Below, in pieces: positions 30,592 to 39,814 of a stretch of DNA of 64,000 bases (its first letter is position 1; each line of letters starts with the position of its first letter). The notes beneath the pieces were generated by a model. The model had not been told where the DNA came from. It saw only the letters and a program-made list of their open reading frames with translations, and made no database searches. The translations under genes and the position numbers were made by a program. The stretch covers positions 146,469 through 210,468 of the forward strand of contig WSYJ01000135.1 of assembly GCA_020186115.1 (NCBI GenBank). Direction: 5' to 3'. Source of the DNA: Histomonas meleagridis. Taxonomy: Eukaryota > Parabasalia > Tritrichomonadida > Dientamoebidae.

Positions 30592-32031
30592 ATGATATCA
30601 TATAAATCAAGTTTTGATAAACGTTTATCAAAATATGAAAAAATGACTTACTTTAAACCATCAACAAAAGCAAATAGCAATGATAGTGATGTACAAGATG
30701 ATTTTGAAGAAGAAGATTCATATCAAGAATTAGAAAAGTCAATTCAATTGTTTTCGCAAATGGGTGAAGATTGTGACCATGAACAATTAGATCACTGCGT
30801 TTGGGAACTATCAAGAAATGCAACTTATTCAGGTGAAGGATTTTTTGGTCATCAATCTTTTTTTAAAAAAGACACTTACAATCATCTATTATTTATTATT
30901 CAAAATGATTTTATTCCTATTAGCCCTCGTATAGCATCAATTTGTTGTCTTACGTTAATACTTAAATCCTTAAAAGTTGAAGATTGTGAAGACTTCTCAA
31001 AGCAAGATGTTATTTCTAAAATCAGTGAATTATTGTCATTATGTGAAACACCAAGCCACGCTATCAAAATACTTGATTTTTTTTCTCATCTAGCTTCAAT
31101 CAGTGAAGAATGTCGAAATTCTGTATTAAATTATTTTGAGCTCCAACAAATATTTGAGCATATAGCTGACATATCAGATCTATCGAAATCGTATTCGGTA
31201 CTTCTTCAAATAATTTCCTCCTACCCTTTAAATGACGATGCCATTCAAAACATCGTAAACTTTTCAATTCACGTTTTTGTGAGCATAAAAGAACCGTTTA
31301 TTTGGGAACGATTTATTATAATTCTTTTAAATTTCTGTGAACTTGGTTATACAGAATTAGTCTCTAATGATATATTATTGGAACAAATTCCTCGATTATT
31401 ACGAAAAGGAAATCACAAAATTATAAAGAATGTAATAAGTTTAATATTTTTGTTGGGCGATAAAATTAATTTTTCATATTTCGACTTTAAGCAAATAGTT
31501 GAAAAGTTATTAGACGAAAATAAATCTATAGCACGCTATTATGCTAGATTTATTAAATATATTATAAGTATAAATGAGGAGTTAGCGATTTTCTTGATTC
31601 GAAACGATCTTTTTACTACATTAAAAAAGTTTTTGATGGAAAGTAGCGCGAAAAATAAAACTGTTGCATTGGACATAATTGTGGAAATTGTTGAGCATTG
31701 TGGTGTAAATTTGCTTTCGTTAATTGTGAAATATGGTTTAGTCGAAGAAATGGTTCCGTTGTTTGAGTTGGATATTTATGAGATTAATATGTCGCTGCTA
31801 AAGATATTTTCCAGACTTTTTAATGAGTGTAATGATAATGGAATAGTCATCGCATTAAAACAAAAGTTTGATGAAAATGATGGTGTAACATTTTTGGAAA
31901 ATTTGATGCAAAGCGAAAATGACGAAATTGCTACTGGAGCAGAATTACTGTTAAATACTTATAATGAAATTAATACAGACGAATTTTCTGATGTTGGAAC
32001 AATTTTGTTTGACTCTGATGATGATATATAA
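30592..32031 (+). CDS. Armadillo/HEAT-like helical repeat protein
   Basis: 479 residues. An acidic N-terminus (DSDVQDDFEEEDSYQELEKS) is followed by about 350 residues of paired helices with spacing like armadillo repeats (for example SRNATYSGEGFFG, PRIASICCLTLILKSLKVED and NKTVALDIIVEIVEHCGVN). The end is acidic (FSDVGTILFDSDDDI). Such proteins are usually adaptors or transport receptors. No importin-beta-binding domain or other specific signature was recognised, so the role is unknown. A second in-frame Met at codon 18 (MTYFKPSTK) is a possible alternative start. Confidence 0.7.
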   Translation: MISYKSSFDKRLSKYEKMTYFKPSTKANSNDSDVQDDFEEEDSYQELEKSIQLFSQMGEDCDHEQLDHCVWELSRNATYSGEGFFGHQSFFKKDTYNHLLFIIQNDFIPISPRIASICCLTLILKSLKVEDCEDFSKQDVISKISELLSLCETPSHAIKILDFFSHLASISEECRNSVLNYFELQQIFEHIADISDLSKSYSVLLQIISSYPLNDDAIQNIVNFSIHVFVSIKEPFIWERFIIILLNFCELGYTELVSNDILLEQIPRLLRKGNHKIIKNVISLIFLLGDKINFSYFDFKQIVEKLLDENKSIARYYARFIKYIISINEELAIFLIRNDLFTTLKKFLMESSAKNKTVALDIIVEIVEHCGVNLLSLIVKYGLVEEMVPLFELDIYEINMSLLKIFSRLFNECNDNGIVIALKQKFDENDGVTFLENLMQSENDEIATGAELLLNTYNEINTDEFSDVGTILFDSDDDI

Positions 32032-32063
32032 ATAAATAAATAAAATATATTATAATTTAATAA

Positions 32064-32473
32064 TATTTCTGTTATATAAAAAAAATATCAATATGAATAA
32101 ACAATTTATTACAAGAAACATTAATGATTTTCCTTCAAAGCTCATTTTTCTTTGTTTGAATAATTATAAAATAATATAAAATAGAAATACAAATACTTTT
32201 TACTTATTTAATCAATGTATGTATGAACAAAACATTCGCATTTATAATATTTTTTATTTTCATTTATGCATGAATATATCTGTTATATAAAAGCATCAAT
32301 ATGAATAAACAATTTATTTAATGAACCATTAATGATTTTCCTTCAAAAGTCTTTTTTGTTTGTTTTAATAATTATAAAATAATATAAAATAGAAATACAA
32401 ATACTTTTTATTTATTTAATCAATGTATGTATGAACAAAACATTCGCATTTATAATATTTTTTATTTTCATTT
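32064..32473. repeat. Tandem duplication of about 208 bp
   Basis: Copy 1 at about 32064-32265 and copy 2 at about 32272-32473, with small differences. Shared text includes ATGAATAAACAATTTATT, TTAATGATTTTCCTTCAAA and ATGAACAAAACATTCGCATT. Copy 2 ends inside the last codons of the coiled-coil gene at 32468, so the unit includes that gene's 3' end. Confidence 0.85.
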
Positions 32474-33814
32474 CCGATTCTTCTCCAAATATTCGTTCAT
32501 ATATTTTATCGAATTTTCCAATTCGTTAACTTCGATTCCGATCGATTTAATGTTATCCAAATTGCACTTATTTTGCACGTAAATATCATTCGCTAATTGC
32601 TCAAAAGCTTTCAGCGCTTTGTCGTCTGTTATATTCTTTGCGTTCGGATTCCCGATTCGCTCCAACTCTTTAATTATCATCGACTTTCGCTCTGATTCGA
32701 ATTGAAGCGATTTTAACTTTTGTTCAATTTGTTGATTCTTTGTTTCGATTTCTTCATTTTCCGATATGTAATTATCAATTAAGTTACTTAGCTCAATAAC
32801 TATGGGCGAATCAATGTCTGTTACTGATCTATTTTTTCGTTCAATAATAATTCGTTTTTCTAATTGTTGTATCAATTCAATCTTTTTTTGAGTAGACTTC
32901 TTCTTATTAATCTCACTGGCTTGGATTTTACTTTGAAGTTGATTGATTTCGGTCTGTAATTCATTAAGTGTATTCTTTTGTCTTTCAATTTGTTCAAGAA
33001 TTTTCTTGATCTCAGAGTTGTCACTTTTGCTCATTTCATTGGCTTTATTCAATTTTTCATTGACTTCTAACAAATGCTCTGAAAGTTCATAACTTAACTT
33101 GTGATAAATGTCACTTTTTTGGCTTAGTTCACTTTTCTTTTGAGATATTTGCCATTCGATTTCTGATAATTCGCTTTCAAGGCTTCGAAGATTGTTTTCT
33201 TGTGCATCAGTGACGGTCTTGGTTTGCTTAATCCAATTATTTAAGCGGTTTCTTTTCCCATTTTGTAGATCTTTAAGATGTTTTAAATCTTCATACTGAT
33301 AAAGTAAATCTTGGATATATAAACCATGGAAAGAACATGCCTGGATTTGAGGAATAAGAGCTCTGAATTTAGAAACAATCAATTCGGATTTTTCAAGTTG
33401 AAATGTTATTTGTTGTTCTGCTGTAGCTGCATTTGCTAGATTCATTGCGACTTCTGTTTCTTCATTTTCAAGTTGCTCTACTTTTTCTAATTCAGCATGT
33501 AGTTTTTGTTCTAAAACATGAACTTGGTTATCTTCCGATGATCCAAATAATGAGTTTAAACTTAATGATTTCTGTGCAACAGGGTTAGCCAATTGCGCGT
33601 TAAGGATTTTTTCTTCTTTTTCATAAGCTTCTCTTTCTATTTCTAGTTGTTTTTGACTTTCTTGTATTGATTGCTCAAAAATGGGAATTTGTGTTTCATT
33701 TGCTTGAAGTTTATCTATTTTGGTCAGTATGTCTTCTTTTTGATTTGTTAGCCTTACCATTTGCTCTTGGAACACTTCGAACTCTTCGTTGGAGATCATT
33801 TGCCACTTTTCCAT
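32468..33814 (-). CDS. Coiled-coil protein, unrecognised
   Basis: 448 residues, almost all helical with heptad patterns and Q/E/K/N-rich text (EDILTKIDKLQANETQIPIF, LRSLESELSEIEWQISQKKS). A short non-coil break occurs around SFHGLYIQDLLYQYEDLKHL (about residue 160). The C-terminus VNELENSIKYMNEYLEKNRK is also coil. Likely structural or a tether, for example cytoskeletal or flagellar. No family signature was recognised. Confidence 0.65.
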   Translation of the reverse strand: MEKWQMISNEEFEVFQEQMVRLTNQKEDILTKIDKLQANETQIPIFEQSIQESQKQLEIEREAYEKEEKILNAQLANPVAQKSLSLNSLFGSSEDNQVHVLEQKLHAELEKVEQLENEETEVAMNLANAATAEQQITFQLEKSELIVSKFRALIPQIQACSFHGLYIQDLLYQYEDLKHLKDLQNGKRNRLNNWIKQTKTVTDAQENNLRSLESELSEIEWQISQKKSELSQKSDIYHKLSYELSEHLLEVNEKLNKANEMSKSDNSEIKKILEQIERQKNTLNELQTEINQLQSKIQASEINKKKSTQKKIELIQQLEKRIIIERKNRSVTDIDSPIVIELSNLIDNYISENEEIETKNQQIEQKLKSLQFESERKSMIIKELERIGNPNAKNITDDKALKAFEQLANDIYVQNKCNLDNIKSIGIEVNELENSIKYMNEYLEKNRK

Positions 33815-33954
33815 CGTTCATTTTATAAACGAAAGAAGTATTCGTACTAAATGTCATTTCAGACACAATTCCGTCGACAATTTATATCACATTTCATAAC
33901 AAATTCGTAATTAAAAGTATTTATTTATTTATTAAGAAACTATTTACATTTCAA

Positions 33955-36420
33955 TCAATGTCGTCTTCTTCCATTTGGATTATGTCGATGCGTTCTCTTG
34001 TGCCAACTCATTTGTCTTTCGGCGTTTTCATTTCTTCGCATGAAGTAACCTTTCGACTTAAAATTACTTCTTTCTCCTTCTTCACTTTCACTACTGTAAT
34101 ATGATCGATCGCTTTCGTTATCATTTCTCGCTTCGTTTTTGCTTTCGTTTGTTTCGCCCAATATGCTTTTGTCTTCATAAATGTCCGAATCGGAGCTGAA
34201 TCGGTCATCGTCGGGTGTGATCGCCGGCGGCATTTTGATTTCTTTATTCGATTCATTCTTACGTCGATAATATGTTTCGTCGGTTGAATTACTTTCACTG
34301 TCGGATCTTGTTTTCCTTTTGCCGTAATATCGGTCGCTGTATTCGCTTGTTGAATAACTTTCGCTGTCGGAGCTGTAGTCAGCGTCTCTATGATATCTGC
34401 TCCTGCCGTATGAAGTCGTTCGATGACGTTTTCCGTGGTCTTCGGCGCGGTCATATTTGGGCCTGATGCTGCGCTTTTCATATCGGTCGCTTGGACGCCT
34501 ATGATATGATCTGCCGTCGTCTGAATCGTCGTTGCGATCATGTGACGGACGGCGGAAAGTTCTATCGTTGTCATATGGCTGCACGCGATATCTGTCATAT
34601 GAATTGCGGTAACTTCTGTCATCATCATAAGTATCGTTGCGATCACGCAATTGCTTGCGATAGCTTCGATCATCATCATAAGTATCATTGCGATCATTTG
34701 ATGGCCTACGACGCGATCTGTTTTCGTATGTTTCATTTCTATTGTGTGATGGCTTGCGGTAACTTCTGTCATCATCATACGTTTCTTCTCTATCATACGA
34801 TTGTTTGCGGTAACTTCTGTCATCATCATAATCATCATCTCTATCATACGATTGTTTGCGGTAACTTTCGTTTCTATCATATTTTGGTTTAAGGTAACTT
34901 CTGTCATCATCATAATCATCATCTCTACCATATGTTGGCTTGCGGTAACTTTCGTTTCTGTCATACAATGGTTTGCGATAGTTTTCGTTTCTTTCATACT
35001 TTGGCTTGCGATAACTTCGATCATCTTCGTCATATGACTTTCTGCGGTATGCTTTATCTCTGTCATAATCAGAGCCGGAGTCGGAGTAATAACCATCTGA
35101 TTCTGAGTTCGTTTTCCTTCGATATCTTCTATCATATGAATTATCTTTTTCCTTATTTTCGTATTCGAATTTTCGTTTCTGTCTTCTTGTGTCCATTTGA
35201 TCTTTGTCGTACTCAGAAGAACTATCATATTCGTAACCTGTTTTCATTTCGTAATGTTTGTCTTTATTTTTGGATTCGTATTTTTGATTTTGTTCGCTTA
35301 CATTTGGTTCATCTTCTTTGTGATTGTAATCAAATTCGAATTTATTTATTTCATTTTCTTCTTCATGTTTAACTTCATCTTCGTTATGTTCTGTTTGTAT
35401 TTCATTTTGTTGAATTATTTCTTTTCTTTCATTAACTTCAATTTGCATTTCGTTTTGTGTTTGAGGTGTTAATGTGTTTTCATTAACTTGTGGCTTAACT
35501 TCAATTTGTATTTCGTTTTGCGTTTGTGGTATTAATGTGTTACTCATTTGCAAATTAGTAATTGGCAACTCATTTTGTTGCGCTATCTTCTCGGTTCTAT
35601 GGTGCGCCCTCTTTGACGATTTATGTCTATGCGATTTCGAATGCGGATTTTCGCTTCCGTTATTTTCTGAATCTGATTTATGCTTTCGTGATTTTTTGTG
35701 ATGATGTCTATGATGCTTATGACTACTGTGAGGCTTATGATGCTTATGACTACTGTGATGCTTGTGGTGTCTGTGAGAATGCTTTTCTTGACTTCGATAC
35801 TGATACCAAACTGGCTGATAATTATTATTATGATTTTCATCAGTTGTTGTAGGCGTGGTTTCTATTGGCATGGGAGCTGGCTCTTGTTCTGGTTGTTCGG
35901 TTCTCGCAGGTGGAGGCGATGGTATGTTTGGTTGATCGCCTATATCAGAATATGTGGAATAATCTGTGTCAGATGAAGAGTCACTGGATACTTCATCGAG
36001 TTTTGATTTAATGGCTGCAGCTTGACGCATCTTTTCTTGAATGGATCTTTTGGATTCTTCCAAAATTCTTGTTGGTATTCCAATTCCATTTGTTTTAGCA
36101 TCAATAAGCAAATCCCAAAGAGCTGTTACAAATTCAGTAGTATGTTCCTTTAGATCTTCCCGTAAAGAAAGACCAAATTCTTGTGAATTAATTTCTTTCC
36201 CTTGAATGAAACCAAGTACAATTTGTGGGAGAAAATCATCATCAGTATATTTTTGAAGCTCCTTAGTAATCCAGGGTTCAAAAGCTTCTGCATTTATATT
36301 TTCAAGATTTAATGTTTCTGTTACACTTGGAGGATAATCAATGTGATCATCAATGTGAGCGTTTTTAAAGCGTGGGTCGCGCTGCGCTGTAATTCCGTGA
36401 TAAAATTTAACTCTTGACAA
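33955..36420 (-). CDS. SRRM1: SRRM1/SRm160-like splicing coactivator with PWI domain
   Basis: 821 codons. The N-terminus FYHGITAQRDPRFKN followed by the PWI domain (FEPWITKELQKYTDDDFLPQ, FGLSLREDL, VTALWDLLIDAKTNGIGIPT) matches SRm160, an RS-rich coactivator that binds nucleic acid through PWI and bridges splicing and 3'-end formation. The rest is low complexity: His/Lys/Ser-rich (about 215-275), acidic Glu/Asn-rich, then about 12 imperfect repeats of the DDDRSYRKPSYDRNE type, and a basic end. Oddity: the homologous region begins directly after a TTG codon at 36420-36418, with an in-frame stop upstream and no ATG until codon 132, beyond the PWI domain (see findings). Confidence 0.85.
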   Translation of the reverse strand: MSRVKFYHGITAQRDPRFKNAHIDDHIDYPPSVTETLNLENINAEAFEPWITKELQKYTDDDFLPQIVLGFIQGKEINSQEFGLSLREDLKEHTTEFVTALWDLLIDAKTNGIGIPTRILEESKRSIQEKMRQAAAIKSKLDEVSSDSSSDTDYSTYSDIGDQPNIPSPPPARTEQPEQEPAPMPIETTPTTTDENHNNNYQPVWYQYRSQEKHSHRHHKHHSSHKHHKPHSSHKHHRHHHKKSRKHKSDSENNGSENPHSKSHRHKSSKRAHHRTEKIAQQNELPITNLQMSNTLIPQTQNEIQIEVKPQVNENTLTPQTQNEMQIEVNERKEIIQQNEIQTEHNEDEVKHEEENEINKFEFDYNHKEDEPNVSEQNQKYESKNKDKHYEMKTGYEYDSSSEYDKDQMDTRRQKRKFEYENKEKDNSYDRRYRRKTNSESDGYYSDSGSDYDRDKAYRRKSYDEDDRSYRKPKYERNENYRKPLYDRNESYRKPTYGRDDDYDDDRSYLKPKYDRNESYRKQSYDRDDDYDDDRSYRKQSYDREETYDDDRSYRKPSHNRNETYENRSRRRPSNDRNDTYDDDRSYRKQLRDRNDTYDDDRSYRNSYDRYRVQPYDNDRTFRRPSHDRNDDSDDGRSYHRRPSDRYEKRSIRPKYDRAEDHGKRHRTTSYGRSRYHRDADYSSDSESYSTSEYSDRYYGKRKTRSDSESNSTDETYYRRKNESNKEIKMPPAITPDDDRFSSDSDIYEDKSILGETNESKNEARNDNESDRSYYSSESEEGERSNFKSKGYFMRRNENAERQMSWHKRTHRHNPNGRRRH

Positions 36421-37185
36421 TTTGTTGAAGAAAGAAAGTTTAAAATTTTTTTTTCATACTTTTTTCAAAAGAAAACGGTCCCCACCATGTAAAAATTGAC
36501 AGGCAGATTACCTCACTTGTCATTGTAAACCATACATTAGAATAAACGGCCATATACTTATAAAAAAAATTGATTTTAGAAGCAGATAGAAATGGTATTA
36601 ATCATAAATAAAATAGAACAAAGATGTGCTTTTTAGTTTTTATTAAAATATTAAACAACATCAAAGTGTATAACTTTTGGTTTAAATTTTATTTTAAGGA
36701 TTGAAGAATTGGAGTTCTTATGTTTATCTAGAAAATAGCATTTATATAAACTTGATTAAGTTATCAGCTCAAACTTGATGAATATGGATTTTTTAAATCA
36801 GTTAGATGTGTAGAAATTAGAAAGGTGAAAAGAAGGTTTGAAGTTGATGAAGTTATCAGATTTTAGTCATATGTAAAATGGTGATTATTTGGGCATGAAA
36901 AAATATAAATATCATTCATTTACATAAATATGGGAAATACAATAATGATGAAAAACTAAAAATTATCCAAAAATGTTTTAGTTCATTACTAATGTTCCAT
37001 GGGTATCATAGGAAAAAAAGCTTATGGGTTATTAAGAAAAACCAAAGAAAACAAAAATACAAGTAAAAATGATTTGGATATGCACATGTTATAATAAAGA
37101 ATGAGGTAATTGATGAAAAAAGTGTCTGATCATCACACCACTTTTAATATAAAATATTGAAAAACAACAAGTAAAAATTTAACTT
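36421..37185. other. Intergenic DNA
   Basis: AAAACGGTCC at 36473-36482, upstream of the SRRM1-like gene, matches the recurring motif in reverse. Otherwise nothing recognised. Confidence 0.5.
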
Positions 37186-37776
37186 TTAGCAGCATGCTCC
37201 CCCATTTATTTCGTTGCTAGGCTTCACAGTTGTTACATTGTTGTCATTGTTCCTTGAATTTATCTTCTTCTCTAAAGCAATTTTTGCAAGATACATAAAT
37301 GCGTCTTCAATTCCCGAATTCTCTTTGGCAGATGTTTGGAAGTATGCAATTCCGTAGCTGTCTGCTAATTCTTTTGCCTCTTGTGGTGTTACGGCATTTT
37401 CAAGATCAGCTTTATTTCCAACCAAAATCATATCTATAGGGTCTGATGAAGCTTCCTTAATTGAGTCAATCCACATTCTTGTTTGATTGAATGTATCTCT
37501 TCTAGACAAATCAAAAACGACAAGAATTCCATGAGCTCCACGATAATAAGCTTTAGTAATTGACCTGAATTTTTCTTGTCCTGCTGTATCCCATATCTGG
37601 AGTTTTACGTCTTTATCATCAACTTTGATATGTTTTGTTTTAAAATCAACACCTATTGTTGTCATGAATGATTCCTGAAATTTTCCATCAGTATACCTAA
37701 GGAGCAGGCAGCTTTTCCCGACAGCACTTTCTCCAATTAAGAGGATTTTAAGCAATTGTTCGCTTGTTGCAGCCAT
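37186..37776 (-). CDS. Rab small GTPase, Rab1/Rab8 type
   Basis: 196 residues. All nucleotide-binding motifs are present: GESAVGKS (15-22), the switch I segment MTTIGVDFKTK, WDTAGQEKF (switch II), GNKAD and TSAKENSG. It ends in a double cysteine (GGACC) for geranylgeranylation. The GVDF and YYRGAHGILVVFDL blocks place it among the Rab1/8/10/18 secretory group. As a Rab it would cycle between cytosol and membranes and recruit vesicle effectors; the exact organelle cannot be told. An initiator-like TCACTTTT abuts the ATG. Confidence 0.93.
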   Translation of the reverse strand: MAATSEQLLKILLIGESAVGKSCLLLRYTDGKFQESFMTTIGVDFKTKHIKVDDKDVKLQIWDTAGQEKFRSITKAYYRGAHGILVVFDLSRRDTFNQTRMWIDSIKEASSDPIDMILVGNKADLENAVTPQEAKELADSYGIAYFQTSAKENSGIEDAFMYLAKIALEKKINSRNNDNNVTTVKPSNEINGGACC

Positions 37777-37784
37777 AAAAGTGA
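37777..37784 (-). promoter_or_regulatory. Initiator-like element TCACTTTT
   Basis: The minus strand reads TCACTTTTATGG, so the element runs straight into the start codon of the Rab gene. The implied leader is about 6 bases, as short as known trichomonad leaders. Confidence 0.65.
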
Positions 37785-38127
37785 CCCAAAATTCAGTTTT
37801 TGAATTAAAATTAAAATAATTGAAAAAGTGTTGTTTCCATTAACGTTCGCCATAAAATCTCAATGATTTGATCGAAAAAGGATTATAAATCTTGAACAAA
37901 TAAATGTAAACGATATTGTATTTTATTTTTCAGTGAAATAGATGTATTTGTTATTAACATTCTTGATTTTTATTAAAAGGAAAAGTTAAAAACATAATTT
38001 TAATGATTTTTCAACAAAAATTAATTGCTGCCCTTTTTTTTAAAAAAAAATTTTACTTAAAAAAAGTCCGTTTATTTACAACAATATAAAAAATATGTTA
38101 TTCGTTCGATGAATTTAAAGAAAAAAC
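37785..38127. other. Intergenic DNA
   Basis: AT-rich, with a GTCCGTTTATT motif at 38066-38076. No gene recognised. Confidence 0.5.
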
Positions 38128-38790
38128 TTATTTGCTTGAATTAAGAATTTCAATTTCATCTTCAGCAATCTGTATGTTCTTTTTTAAGGCTTCGATTTTC
38201 CCTTGTAATGATTGAACATGAGTTCGTAAGGTGATGATTTGTGGTGCATCTGCTGACTTTTCTTCTGTTTTTGGTGTGATTGGTTCATCAAGCATTACAA
38301 AGAGGTTACTAAGATCGTTATCTATATTTCTATAGTCTTCAAATAACTCCGATTTTTGACGTATGTATGCTTCCAAATCTTTTATTTCTTTCTGTTTGAT
38401 ATTGATTTGATTTTGCATTTCTTGAGATTGTTGTTTTGCTCTTTCATTCTCTCTTTCAACTACTTCTACCTCTGTTTTTAATTCGTCTACTTTTTTTTCG
38501 AGGGCCATTAATCGTTGTAATGCTTGAATTTCAGATGGAGAAGTTTCACGTTCTTTTTGAAGATCATTCAATGCTTTTTCAACAAGAGATCCAAAAATTT
38601 GATCCGAGTCTGCAATTTTTTTTAGCATTTCAATAAAAATATTAATTCTTTCTTCACTTCCCATTCTTGAATTCCTTGCTCTTTCACGAAGATTCCTTTC
38701 GAGCCATAGCTCTAATTTCACTTGTGGTGCTTTATCCTTTGAATATATATCACGAGAATTTGCATTTGTTTTTAAAGCACTCGAATTCAT
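38128..38790 (-). CDS. Coiled-coil protein, unrecognised
   Basis: 220 residues from the ATG at 38790 (MNSSALKTNANSRD). The open frame extends 11 codons further up, but only to a GTG, and TCACTTTT (38807-38814) lies inside that extension, so transcription probably starts there. A basic N-terminal part (LWLERNLRERARNSRMGSEE) is followed by two coiled coils (about 90-150 and 185-218). No family was recognised. Confidence 0.65.
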   Translation of the reverse strand: MNSSALKTNANSRDIYSKDKAPQVKLELWLERNLRERARNSRMGSEERINIFIEMLKKIADSDQIFGSLVEKALNDLQKERETSPSEIQALQRLMALEKKVDELKTEVEVVERENERAKQQSQEMQNQINIKQKEIKDLEAYIRQKSELFEDYRNIDNDLSNLFVMLDEPITPKTEEKSADAPQIITLRTHVQSLQGKIEALKKNIQIAEDEIEILNSSK

Positions 38791-38806
38791 GTGGACGTTT
38801 ACATCG

Positions 38807-38814
38807 AAAAGTGA
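38807..38814 (-). promoter_or_regulatory. Initiator-like element TCACTTTT
   Basis: Lies 16 bases upstream of the chosen ATG at 38790. Between them is a minimal upstream ATG-TAA (minus strand, near 38803), which might dampen translation. Confidence 0.55.
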
Positions 38815-39814
38815 CAATTTCACGAAAAAAACCCTTAAACTCGGCAGGAGGAGTTTTATGGCAAAAAAATAGAGAGGTTGCAGAAGGCTATGTTATATAT
38901 AAAATGGATAAGAAAATTGAATTTTTTTCAAATTTGGGGGTTTTGACTTCATGATATTTGGACAAATGTTTCTTGAATTCCTAGGTAGCAATATGCTATT
39001 AGTGTTTTTTTTTACAAAATTCCTTAAATAATTTTTTATGAAGAATTTTCTTTTTGAAACGAATTTTTAATTTTTCTCAAAATTAGTCAAAAGAATTTCT
39101 TAGATATCCGAGAGCCTTAGATATTCTCATAACTGTACTCCACAACATGAACCATATAAATTTTTATTTGTCCAATTTTTTAATCATGGAGCTTTCCTTT
39201 GAACCATGTTGGTAAAACGATTAAATTCTTCACAAATGTAAAAATTGTTTTTTTAGGATTCAAATGAACTCAACAAATCGATGCAGACTTTTTTTTTTTG
39301 AATCTATATCATAAACATTATCAAAAAGATAAGTAGTGTTCATAATATCAATCAAGAAAACAATAATTTTCTTCAAAATAACGAGCCGAATTAACGATCA
39401 AAAATGATTTAATACCCATAAAAATTAAAATTTAAATTTTTAAAAACTCCACGAACAAATTGTGCTTATCCTTCAATATAGAAATATAAATGCTGATTTT
39501 TTGATTATTTTGATCTTAAAACTTTCTTCACAATTTTTAAATTTTTGATTCCCAAGCACCCAAAAATCCCCATTTTATGACAACGGTTGTTTATTTTACA
39601 ACCATTCAATCCATCAAAAGCAAATTTGTGCAAATCGTTCGAAAATTGAGTAAATTGAATTCATGTTTTTGAGTTTATTGTTCGTTGGGAATCTGTCAAT
39701 TTCTGCCGCTAGAAAGTGAAACCAATATTCAAAAAAAAAAGAGCATTTCGATGGAATTTTGAAACGATATTTTAGGATTCAATTTATCGTTCTGACTTAC
39801 CAATTATCATTTTT
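38815..39814. other. Intergenic DNA, about 1 kb
   Basis: AT-rich, several poly-A/T runs. An AACGGTTGTTTATTTT motif lies near 39583. No gene, RNA or repeat recognised. Confidence 0.5.

Noticed and set aside
34008-35976. Several long frames on both strands over the SRRM1-like gene
   Set aside because: Shadows of a repetitive, biased coding region; only the minus frame with the PWI domain makes sense.
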